From an uncultured Eubacteriales bacterium (GTDB lineage Bacteria > Bacillota > Clostridia > Oscillospirales > Oscillospiraceae): a stretch of DNA of 5,953 bases. Each line of letters begins with the position of its first letter. Position 1 is the first letter of the stretch. A program made the translations under genes and the position numbers. Shown piece after piece: positions 1-5,847 of this stretch. The stretch covers positions 1 to 5,953 of the forward strand of contig CABPXX010000098.1 in NCBI GenBank assembly GCA_902461475.1. Direction: 5' to 3'. Below the pieces are notes generated by a model. That model saw only the letters and a list, made by a program, of their open reading frames with translations, had not been told where the DNA came from and did not search any database.

Positions 1-2128
1 CTTCCAGGATGGACTTGTCGGCCTTGAAGCGCTGGGCCAGGATGGCGTCCAGCAGAGCGTCGGCGGCCTTGTCCACATCCTCCTGCATGGCATCGCCGTC
101 AGCCATCACGCCCTTGGCGGCGGTCAGAGCGTCCATCAGCTGCTGCCAGTTGGCCTCCACATACTTGTCGGCATTCTCCATCATGCTGTCTGCCTGGGCA
201 ATGAGCATCTCCAGCATGTCCTTGTTGCCCTGGGTGAGACCCAGACCCCAGATACCAGTGAGCAGATTATCCCAAGCGGCGTTCACCTTGTCCTGAGTGG
301 CGTTGGCGTCCGCCATAATAGCCTCGGCCTCAGCCAGAGCCTTCTCAAAGGCGGCCTTGGCAGAGTCGGTAACACCGGTGGTGTCCAGGCCCTTGGCATA
401 GGCAATGGTCTTTTCCAGCAGGGTCTTGTCCACCTTAGAGGGAGTGGCGGGGGTCACTGCAGAAGCCTCGGGCAACACGGTAGCGTCCATATCGCCAGTG
501 GAAACGGAAATTCCAGCAGGGGCATCCAGCAGAGTTGCCTCCCAAGCAGACAGGCTGGCAGTGGCACCGTCCTGATTCCAGGTGCGCTCAGCCACGGCAT
601 AGATCTTCTGTCTCACGGAGTAATCAGAATGCTGATAGGCACAGCTGGTACCCTTGATGACGTCGGCGCCGGTCTTACCATAGTTGTAGCCGTAGTCAGA
701 CCAAATGGCGAAGTTACCACCCAGCACCTTGCCGACGCTGTCGGGGTAAGCATATCCATTGTCTCCCAGCTCAGCATTTGCGCTGTCTCCGAAGATACCG
801 GGATTCCAGCCATACACCTTGCTCAGGCCAGCGTTCCAATAGCTAGAAGCGCCGTATGCATAGTAGACATAGGTGTAGACGAAGTTCACCACATCGTAGC
901 CAGCAGCCAGCAGGGCCTGGGCATTGGGAGAAGCGGGAACCCAATACAGAATGATGATGTCTTTGCTGATACCAGAGTCCACACTCTTGACGGCATCGTT
1001 GAACATCCGAGTAGTCATACCCTTGCTGACGATGTAGTCGTTGAGATCATTGACATAGTTGACAAACCGAGGGTCAGTGCTGTTCATGTGGGTACCATCT
1101 GCATAAGAGGCCTCGTCTGCTGCAATGTTGAAGCTGGTGCAGCCCTTGGAAGCAAAGTAGTCCACATACTTGGCCACCAGAGCCTGACCAAAGGCATAGG
1201 CGTCCTCGTTGGACAGGTCCAGAGTGATCTTACCAACCTCGGCATCATAGTCGGTGGCACTGGCACGATAGAACCAGCTATTATTGATGCTATACACGCC
1301 ACCGATGTGTCCGGGGCTGTCCAGAGTAGGAATGACCTGAACGCCGTACTGCTCAGCCTCGGCCAGGATTCCATTCATATCCGCCTCAGACCAGTAACCA
1401 TTGTCAGGCTTGCAAGTGGAAACATCATAGTCGGTGCCAGCCACAGTCACGTTCATGTCGTCCAGGAAGAAGCGAGTGGCGTTGTTGTTGGAGAAGTCCA
1501 GGTACAGCACATTCATCTTATTCCAAGACAGAGTGTGGATGAAGGACTTCATCATGTCAACGGTGTAAAATACGCGTCCAGCATCCAGGTACAAAGAGCG
1601 CTCAGGAACGTCAGGATAGTCGGTGACGGTGCCAGCCATCACAGTGGTGCCGTTGGCAATCATGCTCTGAAGCACGGTATGCAGTCCGTACAACACACCA
1701 ATGGCAGAATTGGCCGTCACGGTGATGTTGTCAGAGGTGATGTCCAGAGTGTAGCCCTGGCTGTCCGTCACAGCATTTCCACCCACCTTCACGACGATAT
1801 CGCCGCTCTTGGCCATGGACTCAGTCCCGTAGACGATGGGCAGCACGGAATCGCCAGGAATGCCCCGAGCGGCAAACTCAGAGTTGGCCGTCTGAACATA
1901 GGTAGCCAAATCCGTCCCGGTGGGGTTGCTGTCTGCAACGATAAAGAAGCGAGCCTCACTGGTCAGAGTAAAGCTGCCTTCTCCCGCCGTTGCGGACTGC
2001 ACAGTAGGAACACTGGCAATACCAGGCGCACCGTCCGTATCAGCAGCCGAACCATGGAGCGGCGAAATGCCTACCACCATAGCGGCTGTCAACACCAGTG
2101 CAAGGCCTTTTTTGATCCAATTTCTCAT
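1..2128 (-). CDS. Secreted GH20 beta-N-acetylhexosaminidase-like enzyme with FIVAR repeats (C-terminus beyond window)
   Basis: Predicted to remove terminal N-acetylhexosamine (or a related disaccharide unit) from host or wall glycans outside the cell. 709 codons run without a stop to the window edge. The start at 2128 follows AGGGAGGT with 8-nt spacing. Residues 1-29 form a signal peptide (NWIKK, hydrophobic core, GSAA before DTDG). Residues ~45-165 resemble the GH20b domain. The catalytic barrel spans ~170-525: RSLYLDAGR (177-185), NNATRFFLDDM as in streptococcal StrH, TLDSPGH (268-274), the catalytic pair D338-E339 in FNIAADEA, and ILYW and AIWSDYGY aromatic segments. After a Thr/Pro/Ala linker (~555-568) come two helical FIVAR-type repeats (~570-626 and ~635-705), with a third possibly starting at the edge. 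Two alanines replace the usual Gly-Gly before the Asp-Glu pair. No frameshift was found. Lacto-N-biosidase is an alternative specificity; sorting or anchor signals would lie outside the window. Confidence 0.93.
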   Translation of the reverse strand, partial: MRNWIKKGLALVLTAAMVVGISPLHGSAADTDGAPGIASVPTVQSATAGEGSFTLTSEARFFIVADSNPTGTDLATYVQTANSEFAARGIPGDSVLPIVYGTESMAKSGDIVVKVGGNAVTDSQGYTLDITSDNITVTANSAIGVLYGLHTVLQSMIANGTTVMAGTVTDYPDVPERSLYLDAGRVFYTVDMMKSFIHTLSWNKMNVLYLDFSNNNATRFFLDDMNVTVAGTDYDVSTCKPDNGYWSEADMNGILAEAEQYGVQVIPTLDSPGHIGGVYSINNSWFYRASATDYDAEVGKITLDLSNEDAYAFGQALVAKYVDYFASKGCTSFNIAADEASYADGTHMNSTDPRFVNYVNDLNDYIVSKGMTTRMFNDAVKSVDSGISKDIIILYWVPASPNAQALLAAGYDVVNFVYTYVYYAYGASSYWNAGLSKVYGWNPGIFGDSANAELGDNGYAYPDSVGKVLGGNFAIWSDYGYNYGKTGADVIKGTSCAYQHSDYSVRQKIYAVAERTWNQDGATASLSAWEATLLDAPAGISVSTGDMDATVLPEASAVTPATPSKVDKTLLEKTIAYAKGLDTTGVTDSAKAAFEKALAEAEAIMADANATQDKVNAAWDNLLTGIWGLGLTQGNKDMLEMLIAQADSMMENADKYVEANWQQLMDALTAAKGVMADGDAMQEDVDKAADALLDAILAQRFKADKSILE

Positions 2129-2136
2129 AATAAAGT

Positions 2137-2144
2137 ACCTCCCT
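2137..2144 (-). promoter_or_regulatory. Ribosome binding site of the GH20 gene
   Basis: On the minus strand AGGGAGGT precedes the ATG at 2128 by 8 nt. It fixes the start of the GH20 frame and agrees with the signal peptide that begins there. Confidence 0.88.
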
Positions 2145-2171
2145 GCAATAAGTCGTTTCCTAATATCTACA

Positions 2172-2187
2172 CATGTCCTTGGACATG
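2172..2187. repeat. Perfect inverted repeat CATGTCC-TT-GGACATG
   Basis: Two 7-bp arms are separated by 2 bp, inside the GH20 leader about 45 bp before the start codon. The 2-bp centre suits a dimeric repressor operator better than an RNA hairpin, although a 6-bp stem with a 4-nt loop is possible. The binding protein is unknown. Confidence 0.5.
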
Positions 2188-2194
2188 AGAAAGC

Positions 2195-2222
2195 ACAGTC
2201 CACGTAGCTGTAATACGACTGC
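2195..2222 (-). promoter_or_regulatory. Possible leader hairpin in the GH20 5' UTR
   Basis: In the minus-strand leader, GCAGTCGTA can pair with TACGTGGACTGT, giving about 9 pairs with one 3-nt bulge and a 7-nt loop. The part AGTCGT can instead pair with ACGACT, which lies just upstream of the ribosome binding site (plus coordinates 2151-2156), so two mutually exclusive folds are conceivable. I recognise no known riboswitch class. Folding is inferred by eye. Confidence 0.3.
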
Positions 2223-2239
2223 AAGCCCCCCCTGGACGT

Positions 2240-2275
2240 ATCCCACTACTCTTTTTCAGATCCCATGACATCCCA
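2240..2275. repeat. Three ATCCCA direct repeats spaced 20 and 10 bp
   Basis: ATCCCA occurs at 2240-2245, 2260-2265 and 2270-2275 (TGGGAT in the GH20 transcript), directly downstream of the predicted transcription start near 2279. The 10- and 20-bp steps place the copies on the same face of the helix, as expected for a regulator array. A fourth copy lies at 2378-2383. The motif is short, so chance is not excluded. Confidence 0.35.
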
Positions 2276-2285
2276 GTTCGAGTTT

Positions 2286-2314
2286 ATCTTACGACTATAC
2301 CCTGTTTGTGTCAA
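2286..2314 (-). promoter_or_regulatory. Sigma-A-type promoter of the GH20 gene
   Basis: Minus strand: a perfect -35 TTGACA (2314-2309), a 17-bp spacer, and a -10 TAAGAT (2291-2286) that matches the consensus in 4 of 6 positions. Transcription would begin near 2279, giving a leader of about 150 nt. The -35 is embedded in a small dyad, GTGT-TG-ACAC, and an AT-rich stretch lies upstream. This is the best promoter in the window. Confidence 0.75.
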
Positions 2315-2322
2315 CACTTTTG

Positions 2323-2335
2323 TGCAATATTTGCA
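2323..2335. repeat. Dyad TGCAA-TAT-TTGCA upstream of the GH20 promoter
   Basis: A perfect dyad with 5-bp arms and a 3-bp centre sits 8 bp upstream of the GH20 -35 hexamer, a position typical of an activator site. It lacks the central CG of a catabolite-responsive element. The factor is unknown. Confidence 0.35.
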
Positions 2336-2360
2336 ACATTTTAAGAGCGGGTTGTAATAT

Positions 2361-2375
2361 CTTGTAAGTTACAGG
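2361..2375. repeat. Dyad centred on TGTAA-G-TTACA
   Basis: TGTAAGTTACA (2363-2373) is a perfect odd-centred dyad. It extends outward to a C-G pair at 2361/2375 across one mismatch. A further TTGTAA lies exactly 10 bp to the left (2352-2357). The site lies between the two divergent promoters and could serve either. No regulator family is assigned. Confidence 0.35.
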
Positions 2376-2522
2376 CAATCCCACATGCCATAACATCTCC
2401 ATCGCACTGTACTATCTCATCATCACAGTCATCCCTCCCTTGGTGAACGTGCTCTGAATTTAGGGCGGTTTTCTTTTGTAAATGGGGTGTAAAAATTTTA
2501 AGTTTGATTAAGGTAGCCTCGG

Positions 2523-2528
2523 TATACT
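2523..2528 (+). promoter_or_regulatory. Candidate -10 box of the VTC operon promoter
   Basis: TATACT matches the -10 consensus in 5 of 6 positions and lies 42 bp before the VTC start codon. No good -35 lies at 16-18 bp: the nearest candidates are TTAAGT at 19 bp and TTGATT at 13 bp. There is no extended -10 TG. The promoter may need an activator or may be weak; the call is tentative. Confidence 0.4.
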
Positions 2529-2539
2529 GTCTCCCGTAA

Positions 2540-2549
2540 CAGAATTCTG
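2540..2549. repeat. Palindrome CAGAATTCTG in the operon leader
   Basis: A 10-bp perfect palindrome sits between the candidate -10 box and the VTC ribosome binding site, where a bound repressor would block transcription. It is short and may be coincidental. Confidence 0.25.
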
Positions 2550-2552
2550 ATC

Positions 2553-2560
2553 GAAGGGGG
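2553..2560 (+). promoter_or_regulatory. Ribosome binding site of the VTC gene
   Basis: GAAGGGGG precedes the ATG at 2570 by 9 nt. No other in-frame start with a comparable site lies nearby, and the conserved RYELKYLL motif begins only nine residues in. Confidence 0.8.
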
Positions 2561-2569
2561 TATCCAGAG

Positions 2570-3289
2570 ATGGCAGCACAGATGACATTTCAGCGCTATG
2601 AACTCAAATATTTGCTGAGCCCTGCTCAAAAGCGGGCAGTGCTACAGGCCATGGACGGACACATGGAGCTAGACCAATATGGCCGTGTGACCATACGAAA
2701 CATTTACTACGACACGGAAAATTTCCGTCTCATTCGCCGCTCTCTGGAGCGGCCCTGCTATAAGGAAAAGCTGCGGGTACGCAGTTACCGCCAGGTCTCT
2801 CCAGAGGAGCCGGTGTTTGTGGAGCTGAAGAAAAAGTACAAATCCATCGTCTACAAGCGGCGGCTATCTCTACCCGAGGGGCTGGTGAGCCAGAGCCTGA
2901 GCCAGTACACCCCGCTTCCGGTGTCCTCGCAGATTGGCCATGAGATTGCCTATTTCCGCTCCTACTATCACCCACTGATTCCAACCGTCTTTCTCAGCTA
3001 TCAACGAGAGGCATTCTACGCGGTGGACGGCGGGTACTTCCGGGTCACCTTTGACGATCACATTCTGTACCGTCAGGACCAACTCTCCCTGTGCAGTGAG
3101 GCCTATGGCATCCCCATTCTCTCCCTCGGTCAGACTCTTATGGAGATCAAAACCTCTGGCGGGATTCCCCTGTGGATGGTGCACACCCTGACTCAGCACA
3201 AAATCTTCAAAACGTCTTTCTCCAAGTATGGGACGGCCTATCAACACATGACAAAACAACAGCAGTTAGGAGGACTCCGTTATGCCTGA
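2570..3289 (+). CDS. VTC-domain (TTM fold) polyphosphate polymerase
   Basis: Probable nucleotide-dependent polyphosphate polymerase, acting on the cytosolic face of the membrane. The 239 residues cover the VTC tunnel domain alone. Tunnel motifs appear in the family's order: RYELKYLL (9-16), IRNIYYDTENF (42-52), basic strand KEKLRVRSY (65-73), VFVELKKKY (82-90) followed by KRR (96-98), LSYQREAF (142-149), RVTFDDHI (158-165), LMEIKTSGG (190-198) with the acidic E192, and FKTSFSKYGTAY (213-224). The Lys/Arg residues and E192 expected to hold triphosphate and metal are all present, so it looks intact. Unlike yeast VTC4 it lacks an SPX domain and membrane helices; the overlapping DUF4956 partner probably supplies the membrane part (inference). 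It is the first gene of a three-gene operon. A related TTM hydrolase activity cannot be excluded from sequence. Confidence 0.9.
   Translation: MAAQMTFQRYELKYLLSPAQKRAVLQAMDGHMELDQYGRVTIRNIYYDTENFRLIRRSLERPCYKEKLRVRSYRQVSPEEPVFVELKKKYKSIVYKRRLSLPEGLVSQSLSQYTPLPVSSQIGHEIAYFRSYYHPLIPTVFLSYQREAFYAVDGGYFRVTFDDHILYRQDQLSLCSEAYGIPILSLGQTLMEIKTSGGIPLWMVHTLTQHKIFKTSFSKYGTAYQHMTKQQQLGGLRYA
3268..3273 (+). promoter_or_regulatory. Ribosome binding site of the DUF4956 gene inside the VTC gene
   Basis: A perfect AGGAGG lies within the last codons of the VTC gene, 8 nt before the ATG at 3282. With the 8-nt gene overlap this points to coupled translation of the two proteins. Confidence 0.88.
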
Positions 3290-3974
3290 TTTCTTTCGCG
3301 GTGTATTTGACACTGATCTCACCCAAGTGATTTCCATCACTGATTTTCTACTCTGTGTGGGTGGGGCACTGGTGGCTGGGCTACTGCTGGCCCTGGCCTA
3401 CATGGTGGGCACCCGGTACACCAAAAGCTTTGTGGCCACCTTGGCCCTGCTCCCCGCCGTGGTATGCGTCATCATCATGATGGTCAACGGCAACATCGGC
3501 ACGGGAGTGGCGGTGGCGGGCACCTTCAACCTGGTGCGCTTCCGCTCGGTACCCGGCTCCGCCAAAGAGATTGGCGCTATTTTCCTGGCCATGGGAACAG
3601 GGCTGGTCATGGGCATGGGATACATCGCCTACGGCTTTATCATTGCCATTTTGCTGGGCGGCATCAGTCTTCTCTACCACCTGGTAAACTTCGGCGCTGG
3701 CAAGAAATCTGCCTGTTACAAGACCCTGCACATCACCATTCCCGAGGACTCGGACTACACCGGTGTCTTTGATGATCTGCTCCAGCACTATACCAACCGC
3801 TGCGAGCTCTCCCAGGTGAAGACTACCAACATGGGCAGCCTGCTACGTTTGACCTACCAGCTCACCCTCCGGGACCCCAAGCTGGATAAGGAATTCATTG
3901 ACCAACTGCGCTGCCGCAACGGAAATCTGGAAATCACTATTTCTCGCCAAGAGACCGCCTCCTGCGAGCTCTAA
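3282..3974 (+). CDS. DUF4956 polytopic membrane protein
   Basis: A 230-residue integral membrane protein of the DUF4956 family; its biochemical role is not established. Hydrophobic segments lie at about 20-43, 49-69, 98-113 and 115-137. Between them sits the family hallmark GTFNLVRFRSVPGSAKEIG (80-98), whose Arg-rich RFRS core could contact a phosphate polymer or the partner enzyme (inference). Residues ~143-230 form a soluble alpha/beta C-terminal domain, probably cytosolic, with two beta-rich halves (KTLHITIPED and NLEITISRQ). Its ATG lies inside the 3' end of the VTC gene, so the two subunits are probably made in balance. Genes of this family are commonly found beside VTC-domain genes in Firmicutes, supporting a polymerase-membrane complex comparable to the membrane part of yeast VTC. 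Transport of the polymer is a hypothesis only. Confidence 0.9.
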   Translation: MPDFFRGVFDTDLTQVISITDFLLCVGGALVAGLLLALAYMVGTRYTKSFVATLALLPAVVCVIIMMVNGNIGTGVAVAGTFNLVRFRSVPGSAKEIGAIFLAMGTGLVMGMGYIAYGFIIAILLGGISLLYHLVNFGAGKKSACYKTLHITIPEDSDYTGVFDDLLQHYTNRCELSQVKTTNMGSLLRLTYQLTLRDPKLDKEFIDQLRCRNGNLEITISRQETASCEL

Positions 3975-3980
3975 GAGGTG
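3973..3980 (+). promoter_or_regulatory. Ribosome binding site of the lipoprotein gene
   Basis: AAGAGGTG overlaps the stop codon of the DUF4956 gene and precedes the ATG at 3991 by 10 nt. It supports a continuous operon and selects 3991 over the out-of-frame ATG at 3984. Confidence 0.7.
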
Positions 3981-3990
3981 CTGATGCATC

Positions 3991-5847
3991 ATGAAATCTC
4001 TGAAGTCTTGCACTCTGCTGCTCTCCACCCTCCTGCTGTTACCTGGATGCAGTACAAACTCACCCGCTCCCACAACATCCAGTCAGGACCTGCCACCCTC
4101 TCAGTCCATTACCTCGGGCAACGTAGACCAGTCCCAGCTGTTCAGTGACCGGGACTTTGAGGTCGGCTATGACGAGGAGAGTGCGACTCACATCCAACTA
4201 GGCTCCCCCTCTACCTGCGACAGCGACGCCGTCACCGTGGACGGGAGCACCATTACCATCACCCAGGAGGGCACCTACCTTCTCACCGGAACTCTAGAGG
4301 ACGGTATGGTGGTGGTACAAGCCCCGGAGACGGATAAAGTCCAGCTGGTTCTGGACAACGCTCACATCACCAGCGCCACCTCCGCCGCCATCTACATTCC
4401 CTCTGCCGACAAGGTGTTTCTCACCACCGCTGCGGACTCTGACAACACCTTGGAAAATGGCGGCTCCTACGTGGCCATTGACGACAACAACATCGACGGT
4501 GTGATTTTCTCCAAATCTGACCTGACCCTCAACGGAGCCGGCATCCTCACCATCACCTCTCAAGGGGGACATGGAGTGGTGTCCAAAGATGACTTGGTAG
4601 TCACCTGTGGCACCTACGAGATCAACGTCTCCAGCCACGGCCTGTGCGGAAAGGACAGTGTGGCCATTGCCAACGGAACCTTCACTCTTCAAACCGGCAA
4701 GGACGGCATTCAAAGTGACAATGAGGAGGACAGCAAAAAGGGCTTTGTCTACCTGGGCAACGGAACCTACACCATCACTTCCGACGGAGATGGTGTCAGC
4801 GCCAGCAGTTGGATGCAGGTAGATGGTGGAACCTACACCATTATCTCTGGCGGCGGCAGCGCCAATGGGGAAACTCACACCAACAGCATGCAGCCCGACG
4901 GCGGTATGGGTGGCATGGGCGGCGGTCCCGGCTCTACTACTGACGGACAGCCGCCGGAACTGCCCGATGGAATGCAGCCCCCGGACAACGGCGGCGGAAT
5001 GCCTGACGGCTCCATGGAGCCCCCAGACATTTCCGGTCAGGCGGGCACAGAACTGTCCACGACAATCGTCACCCCAACCACTACAACCACCACTGAGGAC
5101 ACCACCAGCACCAAAGGATTCAAAGCTGCGACTGCTTTGACCATCACAGGTGGCACCTTCCAGCTGGACTGCGTCGATGATGCCTTCCACACCAACGGCA
5201 GCCTTACTGTTTCTGGTGGCACCGCTCAAATCAGCACTGGAGACGATGCCCTCCACGCGGATTCGGATCTGGTGGTACAGGCCGGTAATCTGGATATCAC
5301 CACCTGTTACGAGGGTCTAGAGTGCCAGAGCGTCTCCATCTCCGGCGGCACCATCAAGCTGGTGGCCAGTGACGATGGCATCAACGCAGCCGGGACGACC
5401 ACCCAGAACCAGTCCAATATCTTCATCAACATCTCCGGCGGCGAGCTCACCATTGACGCTGGAGGAGATGGGCTGGACTCCAACGGGACCATCACTGTGA
5501 GCGGCGGGACCGTACTGGTATCCGGTTCGGAGCAGAGCGCTGACTCTGCTCTGGACTGCGACGGCACCACCTCCATTACGGGCGGCACCGTTGTGGGACT
5601 GGGCATGTCTGGTATGGCCCAAAATTTTGGTGACACCTCTAGCCAGGGTTCCATCCTAGTATCGGTGGACAGCCAGAGCGCCGGCAGTACCGTGTCCATC
5701 ACCGACCAGAACGGCGCTATTCTGGCAACCTGGGAGGCCCTCAAGAGCTTCAACTCGGTGCTCTTCAGTTGCCCGGACCTCACCGTGGGAAACACCTACA
5801 CGGTAACGGCTGGAACCGCTCAAACAGAGGTCACTCTAGACGCCTGA
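3991..5847 (+). CDS. Cthe_2159-type carbohydrate-binding beta-helix lipoprotein, probably truncated by a 3' frameshift
   Basis: A 618-residue surface lipoprotein. The signal peptide ends in the lipobox LLPGC, with C20 the lipidated residue. A Ser/Thr/Pro/Gln-rich spacer follows (21-49). From FSDRDFEVGYDEE (51-63) through GTYLLTG and VQLVLDNAHIT the protein matches the Cthe_2159 (DUF4353) family, whose founding Clostridium thermocellum member is a right-handed beta-helix binding cellulose and pectin-type polymers with calcium. The helix is interrupted at 287-375 by a Gly/Met/Pro- and Thr-rich insert, then continues with Asp-rich coils (376-540). A final beta domain (~551-618) ends at TLDA. It lies 16 nt behind the DUF4956 gene in the same operon. 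The stop appears premature: 24 family-like codons continue in the -1 frame. It is not a CotH kinase, another gene often seen beside VTC/DUF4956. The actual ligand is unknown. Confidence 0.88.
   Translation: MKSLKSCTLLLSTLLLLPGCSTNSPAPTTSSQDLPPSQSITSGNVDQSQLFSDRDFEVGYDEESATHIQLGSPSTCDSDAVTVDGSTITITQEGTYLLTGTLEDGMVVVQAPETDKVQLVLDNAHITSATSAAIYIPSADKVFLTTAADSDNTLENGGSYVAIDDNNIDGVIFSKSDLTLNGAGILTITSQGGHGVVSKDDLVVTCGTYEINVSSHGLCGKDSVAIANGTFTLQTGKDGIQSDNEEDSKKGFVYLGNGTYTITSDGDGVSASSWMQVDGGTYTIISGGGSANGETHTNSMQPDGGMGGMGGGPGSTTDGQPPELPDGMQPPDNGGGMPDGSMEPPDISGQAGTELSTTIVTPTTTTTTEDTTSTKGFKAATALTITGGTFQLDCVDDAFHTNGSLTVSGGTAQISTGDDALHADSDLVVQAGNLDITTCYEGLECQSVSISGGTIKLVASDDGINAAGTTTQNQSNIFINISGGELTIDAGGDGLDSNGTITVSGGTVLVSGSEQSADSALDCDGTTSITGGTVVGLGMSGMAQNFGDTSSQGSILVSVDSQSAGSTVSITDQNGAILATWEALKSFNSVLFSCPDLTVGNTYTVTAGTAQTEVTLDA
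4846..5115 (+). repeat. Gly/Met/Pro- and Thr-rich low-complexity insert within the lipoprotein
   Basis: Residues 286-375 break the beta-helix with repeated MQP, GGM, PDG and PP units (GGMGGMGGGPG, PDGMQPPDNGGGMPDG), followed by a six-threonine run (363-368). The segment is probably a flexible loop or linker splitting the beta-helix into two parts. The same MQP/GGM style recurs in the out-of-frame tail at 5850-5915. Confidence 0.75.
5140..5595 (+). repeat. Degenerate ~22-residue beta-helix coils in the lipoprotein
   Basis: Coil-turn Gly-Gly markers (TGGT, SGGT, SGGE) occur at residues 387, 409, 452, 483, 505 and 531, with a diverged AG at 431. The basic step is 21-22 residues; longer steps carry small insertions such as TTTQNQSN near 469-476. 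Between them recur acidic turns: DDAFH, DDALH, YEGLE, DDGIN, GDGLD, DSALD. Regular aspartates at coil turns fit the calcium binding known for this fold. Confidence 0.8.

Larger units (their letters stand above)
2129..2569. other. Divergent intergenic control region, no gene seen
   Basis: This 441-bp stretch separates the leftward GH20 gene from the rightward operon. No open frame here has a ribosome binding site or recognisable product. The tail of the plus-strand frame ending at 2188 is only antisense spill-over from the GH20 gene. The region is less GC-rich than its flanks, especially 2281-2370 and 2470-2510. It holds the GH20 promoter and leader, dyads at 2172, 2323 and 2361, ATCCCA repeats, scattered TGTAA motifs (2209, 2353, 2363, 2477, 2488), and a candidate promoter for the operon. 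I see no transcription terminator, as expected between divergent genes. Confidence 0.7.

Noticed and set aside
629..2188. Plus-strand open frame of 519 codons
   Set aside because: It is exactly codon-aligned antisense to the GH20 gene and is open only because that gene avoids TTA, CTA and TCA. Its translation is rich in Val, His and Ile with no recognisable domain, and there is no ribosome binding site.
2870..3788. Minus-strand open frames opposite the VTC and DUF4956 genes
   Set aside because: Both sense genes show intact family motifs and proper ribosome binding sites; the antisense frames have neither.
3984..3986. ATG as an alternative start of the lipoprotein gene
   Set aside because: It is out of frame with the signal peptide and lipobox, while the ATG at 3991 is in frame and has acceptable spacing to AAGAGGTG.
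4294..5256. Minus-strand open frame of 320 codons
   Set aside because: It lies opposite the lipoprotein gene, whose repeats give it a Gly/Val/Ala-biased composition. No ribosome binding site or known domain; a shadow.
5140..5595. Regular repeats as a CRISPR array or DNA tandem repeat
   Set aside because: The periodicity is at protein level (beta-helix coils); the DNA copies are diverged and remain in one open frame.
5839..5846. Programmed -1 frameshift at the lipoprotein stop
   Set aside because: The sequence AGACGCC before the stop is not a slippery X-XXY-YYZ heptamer, and no clear downstream pseudoknot is visible; a lost base is simpler.
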